NCBI GenBank assembly: GCA_023400985.1
Contig: JAEXEN010000018.1
Span: 62,001 to 126,000 of the forward strand
Length of the DNA stretch: 64,000 nucleotides
Direction: 5' to 3'
Origin: Bacillota bacterium
GTDB taxonomy: Bacteria > Bacillota > Clostridia > Christensenellales > CAG-138
The position numbers and the translations under genes are program-made. A model generated the notes under the pieces. The model did no database searches. It had not been told where the DNA came from and was given only the letters and a program-made list of their open reading frames with translations. Of the stretch, positions 16,939 to 25,656 are shown in pieces (position 1 is the first letter of the stretch; each line of letters starts with the position of its first letter).

Positions 16939-18510
16939 ATGTTCGGGAGTATTTTCGGCGGTAAAAAGAAGAGTAAGGAGGCACGGATCCAAAACACCGT
17001 GGACAGCATGAGCGCCGCCTATACCGACCGCGCATTTACAGGGAACCTCGATGAGGATATGGCGTTCCTCAAAAAGCTTTTTGAGGACGTGGATGTTTTG
17101 CGCGTGCGGGAACTCGAAAATAAGTTTTGCAAAAGCCATAGGTTCTGTCTGATCTATTTTGACGGGATGGTGGATTCCCTCCTTATGAGCCAAGCGATCG
17201 TCAAACCGCTTATTAACGAAAGGATCGAATTTAAAGGCGGGGAAGCGCTCGCCGATGAACTTCTCAAGGAAATTGTTGAGGCCAATGAGGCGGAAAAAAC
17301 GCGGGAGCTGAAAAAGGCGATCGACGCCGTCACCTACGGCGATACGCTGCTTATTATAGACGGGTGCAAAGATGTCCTCGTCTTGAATACCAAAGAGTTT
17401 TCGACGCGCGGCATCGCAGAGCCGGACAGCGAAAAAACGCTCACCGGCCCGCGCGAGGGGTTCAACGAGGCGGTCATGCAAAACCTCTCGCTCATAAGAA
17501 GAAAACTCCGTACGCCCGCGCTGAAAATGAAGTTTCTCAGCATCGGCAAGCGAAGCAACACTTCGGTATGCGTTTGCTATTTGGATGGCATCGTCAATCA
17601 AGAGGTGCTTCAGGAGGTATTTAAGCGGCTTAAGAAGATCGACATCGACGCGATTTTAGATTCCAACTACATTACGGAGCTGATTCGCGACAAACCTTGG
17701 TCGCCTTTTCGTACCACCGGTTATACCGAAAAACCGGACGTTGTGGTAGCGAAGATCCTCGAGGGCAGAGTTGCCATATTCGTGGACGGCACCTGCAATG
17801 TGCTTACCATGCCGTATCTGTTCATCGAGAATTTTCAAAGCGGTGAGGATTATTATTTAAACTTCTTTTATACGTCGGCCTCACGGCTGCTGCGCATTAT
17901 CGGCTTTATCGCCACGGTGATAACACCGGGGCTCTACATCGCCGTCGTTGCGTTCCATCGTGAAATGATGCCGCAATCGCTTCTTATCAACATCGCGGCC
18001 GAGCGGATGAGCGTGCCGCTGCCGGCGGCGCTGGAGGCTTTCGTCATGCTCGCCGTATTTGATATTCTGCGGGAAACGGGTGTCAGGATGCCCTCGAACA
18101 TTGGTCAGGCGCTGAGCATCGTAGGAGCGCTCGTCATAGGCCAAGCGGCGGTGGAAGCAAAACTCGTGGCGTCGCCGATGATCATCGTAATAGGCTTTAC
18201 GGGCATCACGAACCTTCTGGTGCCAAAAATGAACGCACCTATTATCTATTTACGGATAGCGCTCCTGATACTTTCCTCACTCTTCGGTTTTCTCGGGCTC
18301 ATCGTCGGCTTTTTGCTGCTTACGATCCATATTTTAAACCTTCAGTCCTTTGGGGTTCCGCAGGTAATGCATATGGGGGACCTGCATTTTCAGGATATCA
18401 AGGACAGCACGTTCCGAGCGCCTTGGTGGGAGATGCTTACGCGTCCCCGGTTGCTCACCCAAAACAGGACGCGCATGAAAATCAAAGGCGGAGGGCCCAA
18501 CGATGCGTAA
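16939..18510 (+). CDS. Spore germinant receptor A subunit (GerA/SpoVAF family)
   Basis: 523 residues. A soluble N-terminal region (about 1-280) precedes a membrane part with four to five helices (about 290-470), including the characteristic FHREMMPQSLLINIAAERMSVPLPAALEAFVML segment of GerA proteins. These form the inner-membrane receptor of the spore that responds to nutrients, with B and C subunits. The start is ATG 16939 after GGAGGG; the frame is open further upstream but lacks a site. It overlaps the C-subunit gene by 8 bp. Ligand specificity cannot be read. Confidence 0.92.
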   Translation: MFGSIFGGKKKSKEARIQNTVDSMSAAYTDRAFTGNLDEDMAFLKKLFEDVDVLRVRELENKFCKSHRFCLIYFDGMVDSLLMSQAIVKPLINERIEFKGGEALADELLKEIVEANEAEKTRELKKAIDAVTYGDTLLIIDGCKDVLVLNTKEFSTRGIAEPDSEKTLTGPREGFNEAVMQNLSLIRRKLRTPALKMKFLSIGKRSNTSVCVCYLDGIVNQEVLQEVFKRLKKIDIDAILDSNYITELIRDKPWSPFRTTGYTEKPDVVVAKILEGRVAIFVDGTCNVLTMPYLFIENFQSGEDYYLNFFYTSASRLLRIIGFIATVITPGLYIAVVAFHREMMPQSLLINIAAERMSVPLPAALEAFVMLAVFDILRETGVRMPSNIGQALSIVGALVIGQAAVEAKLVASPMIIVIGFTGITNLLVPKMNAPIIYLRIALLILSSLFGFLGLIVGFLLLTIHILNLQSFGVPQVMHMGDLHFQDIKDSTFRAPWWEMLTRPRLLTQNRTRMKIKGGGPNDA

Positions 18511-19660
18511 GTTTATACGCGTGCGGCGGTTCGTTTCTCTTGCGCTTGTTCTCGCGCTTTGTCTTATGCTCTGCGGCTGCTGGGACTACAGAGGGCTGAA
18601 TAACCTCGTTTTCGTTTCGGGCATCGCCATGGATAAAAACCCGGAAACGGGCGATTACGTCGTCACCTTCGAGATCATGCGCCTCCAGGAAAACATCAAG
18701 CAGGAGGGCCTGAGCTCGACGATCGTGGAATCCACCGGGCGCACCATACCCGAAGCCGTGCGAAACGCCAACAGGCGCGTCACCTACCGGCTCTACTTCG
18801 GGCATTCCACGGTACTTATCATAAGCGAGCAGCTCGCGATCGACGGGGAAGTAGAACAGATACTCGACTGGGTGCTCCGCGAAAGCGAAATGCGCGAGAC
18901 AGCCAGCATCGTCGTAAGCGTAGGCCAGCCCGCAGGCGACATCCTTAAGCTGAAAGGACTCGATCAAAGCGTCGTTGCCAACGAAATCAACCGAATCCTA
19001 AAGGAGAATTATAGGACAGCCTCTCTTACCTACGACGTAGCAGCCTACGAGGCATTTAACCTTTTGAACGCGGAAGGGGACTCGCTCGTGCTGCCGATAT
19101 TTCACGAGGCATATAACAACGGGGAAATGGTGGTGGAAAGTAACGGTCTTGCCGTATTCAAGGATACGGTCATGCTTGGCACGCTGAGCCCGCTCGAATC
19201 CAAAATGTTTTTGTTTTTGATCGATGAAATGCATGGAGGCACCCTTATCTGCGAGCTTCCAGAACAAAAAGGGATGTATTTCACGCTCGCCGTTTCAAAA
19301 AGCGATACGAAGATCGACTATGAGAGAGGGGCGGACGGGCAGTTTACCTTTTTCATCAGAATCAAGCTCTCGGCCAGCCTTACGCAAACCGATAAATCCG
19401 CGGACATGCTTAAAGAGGATATCATTTCAGATTTTGAGCGGTACGCCGAAAAACAATTGAAGGGTGATATTGAAGAATCGGTACAGCGTGTGCAGCGCGA
19501 ATACGCGTCTGATATTTTCGGCCTCGGAAATTATATACACGACACGAACTACAGTTTATGGCGCGAGATAAAAGACAGCTGGGATGAGTTTTTTCACAAC
19601 GCCCGCGTCATCACGGAGCCGGATATCTCCATCACGAACACGGAATATCAAAAATCATAA
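18503..19660 (+). CDS. Spore germinant receptor C subunit, Ger(x)C lipoprotein
   Basis: 385 residues. Signal peptide with lipobox LCGC (lipidated Cys26) followed at once by WDYRGLNNLVFVSGIAMD, the near-universal start of Ger(x)C proteins. Members are anchored to the outer face of the spore inner membrane and are required for receptor assembly. The domain runs to residue 370 (VQRVQREYASDIFGLGNYIH is the typical end). Gene order A-C-D-B places it second. Confidence 0.93.
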   Translation: MRKFIRVRRFVSLALVLALCLMLCGCWDYRGLNNLVFVSGIAMDKNPETGDYVVTFEIMRLQENIKQEGLSSTIVESTGRTIPEAVRNANRRVTYRLYFGHSTVLIISEQLAIDGEVEQILDWVLRESEMRETASIVVSVGQPAGDILKLKGLDQSVVANEINRILKENYRTASLTYDVAAYEAFNLLNAEGDSLVLPIFHEAYNNGEMVVESNGLAVFKDTVMLGTLSPLESKMFLFLIDEMHGGTLICELPEQKGMYFTLAVSKSDTKIDYERGADGQFTFFIRIKLSASLTQTDKSADMLKEDIISDFERYAEKQLKGDIEESVQRVQREYASDIFGLGNYIHDTNYSLWREIKDSWDEFFHNARVITEPDISITNTEYQKS

Positions 19661-19674
19661 GGAGGCGGCGTACT

Positions 19675-19893
19675 TTGGAAGCGATCTTTGCCATACTTTT
19701 TGCTGTCGCCGTGCTGCTGATCGACTTCTTTCCGAAAAGGAAAGAGGAAAGCGTAAAGGCGAATGTACTTTTTCTTGCGCTTTTATCCGTAGGCTTATGC
19801 GTTTTGGTATTGTATGAGCTTGGGGTGAAGATACCAAGCCCCGCGGAGCCCATCAATAAGCTTGTGGAAGCCGTATTCGGCCCGCAAGGCTGA
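19675..19893 (+). CDS. Small two-helix membrane protein, likely germinant receptor D subunit
   Basis: 72 residues with two predicted membrane helices (about 1-17 and 30-48) separated by a positive loop FPKRKEESVK. Small two-helix proteins of about 75 residues encoded in ger operons have been described as D subunits that modulate receptor activity; position between C and B subunits and size fit. Start TTG 19675 follows AAGGAGG. The alternative is an unrelated small membrane protein. Confidence 0.7.
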   Translation: MEAIFAILFAVAVLLIDFFPKRKEESVKANVLFLALLSVGLCVLVLYELGVKIPSPAEPINKLVEAVFGPQG

Positions 19894-19918
19894 GAAGGTT
19901 TCTTATGAGAGGTTGCTT

Positions 19919-21019
19919 ATGAAAAAAGAAATGCTTTCCCCGCTGTACGCAAAATGCATCATTATTTTATTCATCATCGGCAGCACCGTCGTGATCGGCG
20001 TAAGCACCGAGGCAAGGCAGGATGCGTGGATGACAATCATAATCGCCGCAGCCTACGCCGTTCCCGTCGTGCTGATGTACGGACGTCTCATGAAGCTGTA
20101 TCCCGAGCAGGGGCTTTATGAGATTACCGAGGCGGCGGCGGGAAAGGTGCTCGGCAAAATCATAATCGCGCTTTTCACATGGTATGCGTTTCATTTGGGT
20201 TCGCTCGTTCTTAGAAATTTCGTCGAGTTCATCCAGGTGAACGTGCTTCGTGAAACGCCGCGCATAGCCGTGATGATCCTCATCATGTCCGCGGTCGCCT
20301 ATCTTACGAAAAGCGGTCCAAAGACCATGGGGAAATTTTCCCTGCTTTTCTTGACTGTTTTGATCGTGGTGGTGATTGTTACCGTGCTCGGCTCCATCAA
20401 CCAAATGGAAGGTTATTATATGCTGCCAGTGCTCGCAACGGACACCGCAAAATTGCTTGAGGACGGTTATAATGTCTTCAGCTTCCCCCTTGCGGAAACG
20501 GTGCTGTTTCTTACCGCCGCCGCATCCGTGCGCAAGGAAGACAGCCCTTATAAGATATACCTCTGGAGCATTTTTGCCGCAAGCATCATACTGATTACCA
20601 TCGTGATACGCAATATTCTCATCTTAGGGCCGGCAATGGCGGGCATTACGTATTTCCCTTCCTATGTGGCGGCAAGGATCATCAACATCGGCGAGTTTTT
20701 CGCACGCATCGAAGGTTCCATTTCCATGAACTTCATCATGAGCGGCGTTTTGAAGATATCCGTCTGCCTGTTTGCGGCGACGACCGGCATCGCAAAACTG
20801 GCGGGCATAACAAACTTCAAGCGGCTCATCCTGCCCGTATCCATGCTGATGATGGCTCTTTGTGAAATCGTTTATGCGAACCTCATGGAGATGTTTGCAT
20901 GGCTTAAAATATACAGGTTCTATGCTGCTCCATTCCAGATCATCCTGCCGATGCTCCTATGGATCTTGGCGGAAATCAAGGCGAAAAAAGCGGCGCGCGG
21001 AGAACTTCCCGCGATTTGA
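19919..21019 (+). CDS. Spore germinant receptor B subunit (GerAB/ArcD/ProY family permease)
   Basis: 366 residues, ten predicted membrane helices, starting MLSPLYAKCIIILFIIGS as usual for endospore germination permeases of the amino acid-polyamine-organocation superfamily. This subunit is thought to bind the germinant. The frame is open from 19862 but the ATG at 19919 is the first codon that gives a normal N-terminus; its ribosome site (AGAGG) is modest. Last gene of the ger operon; no strong terminator follows. Confidence 0.9.
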   Translation: MKKEMLSPLYAKCIIILFIIGSTVVIGVSTEARQDAWMTIIIAAAYAVPVVLMYGRLMKLYPEQGLYEITEAAAGKVLGKIIIALFTWYAFHLGSLVLRNFVEFIQVNVLRETPRIAVMILIMSAVAYLTKSGPKTMGKFSLLFLTVLIVVVIVTVLGSINQMEGYYMLPVLATDTAKLLEDGYNVFSFPLAETVLFLTAAASVRKEDSPYKIYLWSIFAASIILITIVIRNILILGPAMAGITYFPSYVAARIINIGEFFARIEGSISMNFIMSGVLKISVCLFAATTGIAKLAGITNFKRLILPVSMLMMALCEIVYANLMEMFAWLKIYRFYAAPFQIILPMLLWILAEIKAKKAARGELPAI

Positions 21020-21038
21020 CAGGGAATGGCTTATCAAG

Positions 21039-21068
21039 TTGACGGTGGTAAACGCGCCATGCTAAAAT
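21039..21068 (+). promoter_or_regulatory. Sigma-A type promoter of the PIG-L/Ca-ATPase operon
   Basis: TTGACG (21039-21044), 18 bp spacer, TAAAAT (21063-21068). Start expected near 21075, before the GGGGG ribosome site of the next gene. Confidence 0.6.
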
Positions 21069-21101
21069 AATATATGTTTTACGCCTTTGGGGGAATGAGA
21101 A

Positions 21102-21833
21102 TTGAACTTAAACTCCTATGTGTCCTTTACGAAGCTTGAAGAAGTAAAAAGTCTGGTCTGTGTGCAAGCACACCCGGGCGAACTGGATATTGCCGCGGGC
21201 GGAACAATCCGTAAGCTTACGCAAAAAGGCTGCAAGGTCTTTTTTCTCACTGTCACGGATGGGAGCAAGGGCACCATGGATGCGTCCTATTCGCCCTTGA
21301 AGCTTATGGAAGTGCGCCGGCAGGAGGCCATGGATGCGGGACGTGCGCTCGGCGTGACGGAGCAGCTTTTCTTCGACGATACCGACGGCGCATGCCCTCC
21401 CGTTGTGGAGCTTTGCCGCAGCATCATGGCCGTTATACGCGTGCTTAAGCCGCAGGCGGTCCTCTTAATGGATCCTTTCAAGCCCTACGAGTTTCATCCC
21501 GACAGAATCGCCGTTGCCACGGCAGCCGCGCAGGCCGCATATCTTAGCCCCATGCCGCACTACCATAAGGACGTCGGCGAACCGCACGCGATCGACTCGA
21601 TCGTTTTCCATACCACGAATAACGCCAATACCTTTGTGGATATCGAAGATACGATCGAAAAAAAACGCGAAGCGGTTTTTTTGCATGCGAGCCAAACAGA
21701 GGGCAAAGAAAAGGATATGGAATTTTACATCGACTATCTTTCGCGCGTGCACGAGAGCGCATGCGGCTTCAGGCATTCCGAGGCGTTTTTCCAACTCCCA
21801 TCGCAGCTCATGTCGCTGCAGTTTCAGGTCTAG
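21102..21833 (+). CDS. PIG-L (LmbE-like) deacetylase family protein with altered active site
   Basis: 243 residues with the PIG-L fold: VCVQAHPGELDIAAGGTIRKL near residue 20 and PYEFHPDRIAVATAAA near 130. In active members the first motif is AHPDD and the second HPDH, supplying the catalytic aspartate and the zinc ligands. Here the first reads AHPGE (catalytic Asp to Gly, ligand Asp to Glu) and the second HPDR (ligand His to Arg), so the usual zinc deacetylase chemistry is unlikely. Start TTG 21102 follows GGGGG. It is followed after 43 bp by a calcium ATPase gene. Confidence 0.8.
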   Translation: MNLNSYVSFTKLEEVKSLVCVQAHPGELDIAAGGTIRKLTQKGCKVFFLTVTDGSKGTMDASYSPLKLMEVRRQEAMDAGRALGVTEQLFFDDTDGACPPVVELCRSIMAVIRVLKPQAVLLMDPFKPYEFHPDRIAVATAAAQAAYLSPMPHYHKDVGEPHAIDSIVFHTTNNANTFVDIEDTIEKKREAVFLHASQTEGKEKDMEFYIDYLSRVHESACGFRHSEAFFQLPSQLMSLQFQV

Positions 21834-21876
21834 GCACCGCTTCGTTCCTATTTCGGTTAAGCAGGAGGATTTTTCA

Positions 21877-24504
21877 TTGATACCGCATTATGAGGATATC
21901 GACCAAGTGCTAAAGCAATTGGACGTCGAACGCGAGCAGGGGCTGAGCGGGGAAGAAGCTCAAAAACGGCTCGAAGCGTATGGCGAAAACAAGCTGACTG
22001 AAAAAAAGAAGCAAACGCTTCTGCAAAAATTCTTAAATCAGTTCAAGGACGCGATGATCATCATCTTGCTTGTGGCGGCCGCCATCTCCTTCGGCATTTC
22101 CCTCTATAACAGGGAGGAAGGCTTTGCGGAGCCCATTTTGATTTTGCTGATCGTCGTTTTGAACGCCGCGCTGGGCGTCGCGCAGGAGAATAAGGCCGAA
22201 AAGGCGCTTGATGCGCTCAAAAAGCTTTCCGCGCCGCACGCGCGCGTGATACGCGACGGAAAAGAGATCGTGATCGACGCGAATCTTCTCGTCCCGGGCG
22301 ACATCATCCACATTGAAGCCGGGGATTTTATTCCCGCCGACGCGCGCTTGTTTGAATCGGCAAGCCTTCGCAGCGAAGAATCCGCCCTCACGGGCGAGTC
22401 GGTGCCCTCTGAAAAGGACGCCGCCTTGATCGTAGAGGAAAACGTGCCGCTCGGAGACCGGCGCAACATGGTGTATTCCGGCTGCAGCGTTGCCTACGGG
22501 CGTGGGCGTGCGGTCGTCACCTCCACGGGCATGGACACGGAAATGGGCAAGATTGCCCACATGCTCGACGCTGAGGAGGAAGGGCAGACGCCTCTCCAGC
22601 AAAAGCTCGGCAAGCTCGGCAAATATCTCGGGTTTGCAGCGCTTGCCATCTGCGCCGTCATCTTTATCGTAGGCCTTCTCGATAATATTCCGGTGATGGA
22701 GATATTCATGATCTCCGTGTCGCTCGCAGTCTCCGCTATCCCCGAAGGGCTGCCCGCCATCGTGACGATTGTGCTTGCGATCGGCGTCGAACGTATGGTA
22801 AAGCGCAACGCCATCATAAGGAAACTCCCAGCGGTGGAAACGCTCGGAAGCGCCTCCGTGATCTGCTCCGATAAAACCGGTACGCTCACCCAAAACCGCA
22901 TGACGCTCGTGCAGGCGTTCGATGCGGGAAGCGGCTTGAGCGAGGAGATCAGCCAAAATAACGCTCCCGCCGTGCGCGAGCTTCTTAAATTTGCCGCGCT
23001 TTGCTGCGACGGCTATGTGGAGGAAGAAAACGGCGAAATTCGCCACATCGGCGACCCTACCGAAACCGCACTCGCGCTTGCCGCGCACAAAAACGGCATG
23101 ACGCGGCAGGCGCTCGGTGAAAAATATCCGCGCCTTGCCGAAATTCCTTTCGATTCTGACCGCAAGCTCATGGCCACCGTAAACCGCATCGGCGGCAAAA
23201 ACATGGTGATCGTGAAGGGCGCGTTCGATGTGCTCGCGGAAAAATGTATAAGCGGCGATATCGTCGGCGCGAAGGCGGCCGCGGAAAGCATGAGCTCTCA
23301 GGCGCTTCGTGTGCTGGCCGTAGCGTACCGCGAAACGGAGCATTATAGCCTAGTGCCTAAGCCCGAGGAGCTTGAGCATTCTCTCACCCTCATGGGTGTC
23401 GTCGGCATGATCGATCCGCCGCGCCCCGAGGTAAAGGTAGCGGTAGACGTTTGCAAGCGCGCCGGCATACGCCCCGTGATGATCACGGGCGACCATGTGG
23501 CGACCGCGTGCGCTATCGCTTCGGATCTTGGCATTTTGCGGGAGGGCGACGAAGCCGTCACCGGCGGCGAGCTTGCCGTGATGAGCGACGAGGAGCTTGC
23601 CTCCCGCGTCGAAAACATCTCCGTGTACGCCCGCGTTTCACCCTCCGATAAAATACGAATCGTACGCGCGTGGCAAAATGACGGCCAAGTGGTCGCCATG
23701 ACGGGCGACGGCGTGAACGACGCGCCCGCGCTCAAGGCAGCGGATATCGGCTGCGCCATGGGCATCACCGGTACGGATGTCGCCAAGGGCGCAGCGGATA
23801 TGACGCTTACCGACGATAACTTCGCCACCATCGTGGAGGCGGTGCGCGAGGGCAGGAGTATTTACGACAACATCCGCAAAGCTGTCGGATACCTCTTGGG
23901 AACCAACATCGGCGAGGTGCTCACAGTGTTCTTCGCCATGCTCCTATGGCGCACGTCGCCGCTTCTTTCCATGCAGCTTCTCTGGATCAACCTCGTGACC
24001 GACAGCCTGCCCGCAATCGCGCTCGGCATGGAGCCCGTGGAAGCGGACGTGATGGACCGTATGCCCAAGGCAAAGAACGAAGGGATCTTCGCGGGCGGCC
24101 TCGGGGTAAAAGTCGCCGTGCAGGGCGTTATGTTTTGTGCGCTCACGCTTTTCGGCTTCTGGCTCGGGCAGGTCATGCTCGGCGGCAGCCTCGAAGAGGG
24201 CCGCACGATGGCGTTTATCATCCTCGCCTTCACACAGGTGATACACTCGTTCAATATGCGTTCCACGCGCTCCCTGTTCGCGATAGGACCTTTCACCAAC
24301 AAGGCGCTCGTAAAGGCCGCCATCGCCTCGACGCTCATGATCGCCGTAATCATTTTCATCGAGCCTATCGCTAAGCTGTTCGAGCTCGTCATGATGCCCT
24401 GGTATATGTACCTGATCGCGGCCGGTCTCGCGTTTGTGCCCGTGCCCGTGATGGAATGTACCAAGCTAATCTTGCACCGCAAGAACCCTGAAAGACAAAA
24501 ATGA
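21877..24504 (+). CDS. Calcium-transporting P-type ATPase (type II)
   Basis: 875 residues. Complete set: N-terminal cation ATPase domain, TGES actuator loop, membrane calcium motif AIPEGLPAIVT, phosphorylation site CSDKTGTLTQN, and hinge MTGDGVNDAPALKAADIG, with a C-terminal cation ATPase domain with four helices ending in RKNPERQK. It pumps Ca2+ (possibly Mn2+) out of the cell. The frame is open into the previous gene, but TTG 21877 preceded by AGGAGG at 8 bp gives the expected N-terminus (YEDIDQVLKQLDV). Overlaps the next gene by 4 bp. Confidence 0.93.
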   Translation: MIPHYEDIDQVLKQLDVEREQGLSGEEAQKRLEAYGENKLTEKKKQTLLQKFLNQFKDAMIIILLVAAAISFGISLYNREEGFAEPILILLIVVLNAALGVAQENKAEKALDALKKLSAPHARVIRDGKEIVIDANLLVPGDIIHIEAGDFIPADARLFESASLRSEESALTGESVPSEKDAALIVEENVPLGDRRNMVYSGCSVAYGRGRAVVTSTGMDTEMGKIAHMLDAEEEGQTPLQQKLGKLGKYLGFAALAICAVIFIVGLLDNIPVMEIFMISVSLAVSAIPEGLPAIVTIVLAIGVERMVKRNAIIRKLPAVETLGSASVICSDKTGTLTQNRMTLVQAFDAGSGLSEEISQNNAPAVRELLKFAALCCDGYVEEENGEIRHIGDPTETALALAAHKNGMTRQALGEKYPRLAEIPFDSDRKLMATVNRIGGKNMVIVKGAFDVLAEKCISGDIVGAKAAAESMSSQALRVLAVAYRETEHYSLVPKPEELEHSLTLMGVVGMIDPPRPEVKVAVDVCKRAGIRPVMITGDHVATACAIASDLGILREGDEAVTGGELAVMSDEELASRVENISVYARVSPSDKIRIVRAWQNDGQVVAMTGDGVNDAPALKAADIGCAMGITGTDVAKGAADMTLTDDNFATIVEAVREGRSIYDNIRKAVGYLLGTNIGEVLTVFFAMLLWRTSPLLSMQLLWINLVTDSLPAIALGMEPVEADVMDRMPKAKNEGIFAGGLGVKVAVQGVMFCALTLFGFWLGQVMLGGSLEEGRTMAFIILAFTQVIHSFNMRSTRSLFAIGPFTNKALVKAAIASTLMIAVIIFIEPIAKLFELVMMPWYMYLIAAGLAFVPVPVMECTKLILHRKNPERQK

Positions 24505-25589
24505 ACGCAAAGGTCGTAACGCCCGACGTAAGCAAAGCGAACAGAATACTTGCCGTAAGCGACATCCACGGCAACGCGGAGCTCCTTAAGCGCCTGCTTA
24601 AAGCGGTTGGGTTTTGTGACCGAGACTTTCTCATGCTGCTGGGCGATTACATCGAAAAGGGGCCGGAGAATCTCGCGACGTTACATTATGTGATGGAGCT
24701 TTGTAAAAAGCCGAACGTATGCGCGCTTTCCGGAAATTGCGATACCATCTGGGAGGACGTACGTTACGAGCGCTATCACGAAAACCTGCTGCGCTATATG
24801 CTTTGGCGCAAAGAAGGCATACTCAACGAAATGTGCTTGGAGCAGGGGATCTTCATCCACGAGGGCTTGGATAAGGCGAGCATGCAAGAAAGGCTTCTCA
24901 ACGCCTACGATGCGGAATTCACGTGGCTTTCTAAGCTTCCGCACATCATCGACACGCCGAAACTAGCCTTCGTGCACGCGGGCATAACCAACGAAGACCT
25001 CGCCGCGCAGGATGCGAACGAGTGTATGATATGGAAAGCGTTTATGGAAAACGCGCCGCATTTCTCAAAGTACGTTGTTGCGGGACATTGGCCAACCGTC
25101 AACTATACCGCCTACACAAACGGCCTGCTTTCCCATATGCCCATCGTCAACAGGGAAAAACGCGTCGTTTCCATCGACGGCGGCAATGTGGTGAAGCGTT
25201 CGGGGCAGCTCAACTGCCTCATCTATGCCGACGGCGCCTTTTCGTTCACATTTGTTGACGATCTCCCGAGCCGTACTGTGACCGCGCCGCAGCTAGGTGG
25301 AGAAGAGCCCGTATCCGTCACATGGATGCATAACGAACTCGAGCTTTTGCAGCGGGGCGAAAGTGAAAGCGCATGTATCCTCAAGCACACGAGGCAGAGG
25401 ATACAGATCCCGAACGGCTACCTTTTTGAAAAGGACGGCGCGCTTTTTTGCCGCGATTATACGAGCTACGTCATGCCGCTCAACGAAGGGGACGCGGTTT
25501 CCATCGTGGAAACGCACGGAAGCAAGACACTTGTCAAGCGAAACGGCATTCTCGGTTGGATAGATCAGGCTTTATTAACAGTTAATTAA
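24501..25589 (+). CDS. Metallophosphoesterase with unusual PPP-type motifs
   Basis: 362 residues. Residues 14-220 resemble PPP-family phosphatases: VSDIHGN (Asp-x-His metal site), GDYIEKGP in place of GDxxDRG, SGNCD in place of GNHE, then FVHAG and VAGHWP for the remaining metal histidines. The usual proton-donating histidine of GNHE is Cys here. Residues 260-362 form a C-terminal beta-rich segment ending GDAVSIVETHGSKTLVKRNG, SH3-like in feel. Overlaps the Ca-ATPase by ATGA. Probable substrate could be a phosphoprotein or dinucleotide; not determined. Confidence 0.8.
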   Translation: MNAKVVTPDVSKANRILAVSDIHGNAELLKRLLKAVGFCDRDFLMLLGDYIEKGPENLATLHYVMELCKKPNVCALSGNCDTIWEDVRYERYHENLLRYMLWRKEGILNEMCLEQGIFIHEGLDKASMQERLLNAYDAEFTWLSKLPHIIDTPKLAFVHAGITNEDLAAQDANECMIWKAFMENAPHFSKYVVAGHWPTVNYTAYTNGLLSHMPIVNREKRVVSIDGGNVVKRSGQLNCLIYADGAFSFTFVDDLPSRTVTAPQLGGEEPVSVTWMHNELELLQRGESESACILKHTRQRIQIPNGYLFEKDGALFCRDYTSYVMPLNEGDAVSIVETHGSKTLVKRNGILGWIDQALLTVN

Positions 25590-25609
25590 AAATAATTACC
25601 GCTTGTTCG

Positions 25610-25618
25610 TGGTATAAT
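25610..25618 (+). promoter_or_regulatory. Extended -10 promoter of the DUF1002 gene
   Basis: TGGTATAAT at 25610-25618, 39 bp before the start codon. The -35 area is A-rich and poor, as usual for extended -10 promoters. Confidence 0.5.
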
Positions 25619-25656
25619 TCCAATAGAAAAAGGAAAACCGGAGGTTGATTACGAAA

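Noticed and set aside
16736..17035. Longer start of copA
   Set aside because: The extra 100 codons overlap the start of the germination operon and precede the first metal-binding domain with no similarity; AAGGAG fixes ATG 16735.
21514..21876. Upstream extension of the calcium ATPase frame
   Set aside because: It lies within the PIG-L gene in another frame and lacks family similarity; AGGAGG before TTG 21877 gives the normal N-terminus.
22033..23343. A 436-codon open frame on the minus strand
   Set aside because: It is the shadow of the calcium ATPase, whose motifs are complete on the plus strand; similar long antisense frames at 1459-2304, 38177-39211, 46315-47274, 47728-48828 and 58167-59177 arise from G+C-rich third positions and have no ribosome sites or recognisable motifs.
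25593..25612. CGAACAAGCGGTAA on the minus strand before the DUF1002 gene as a LexA box
   Set aside because: Three mismatches in the conserved GTTyG half; a secreted DUF1002 protein is also not an expected SOS target.
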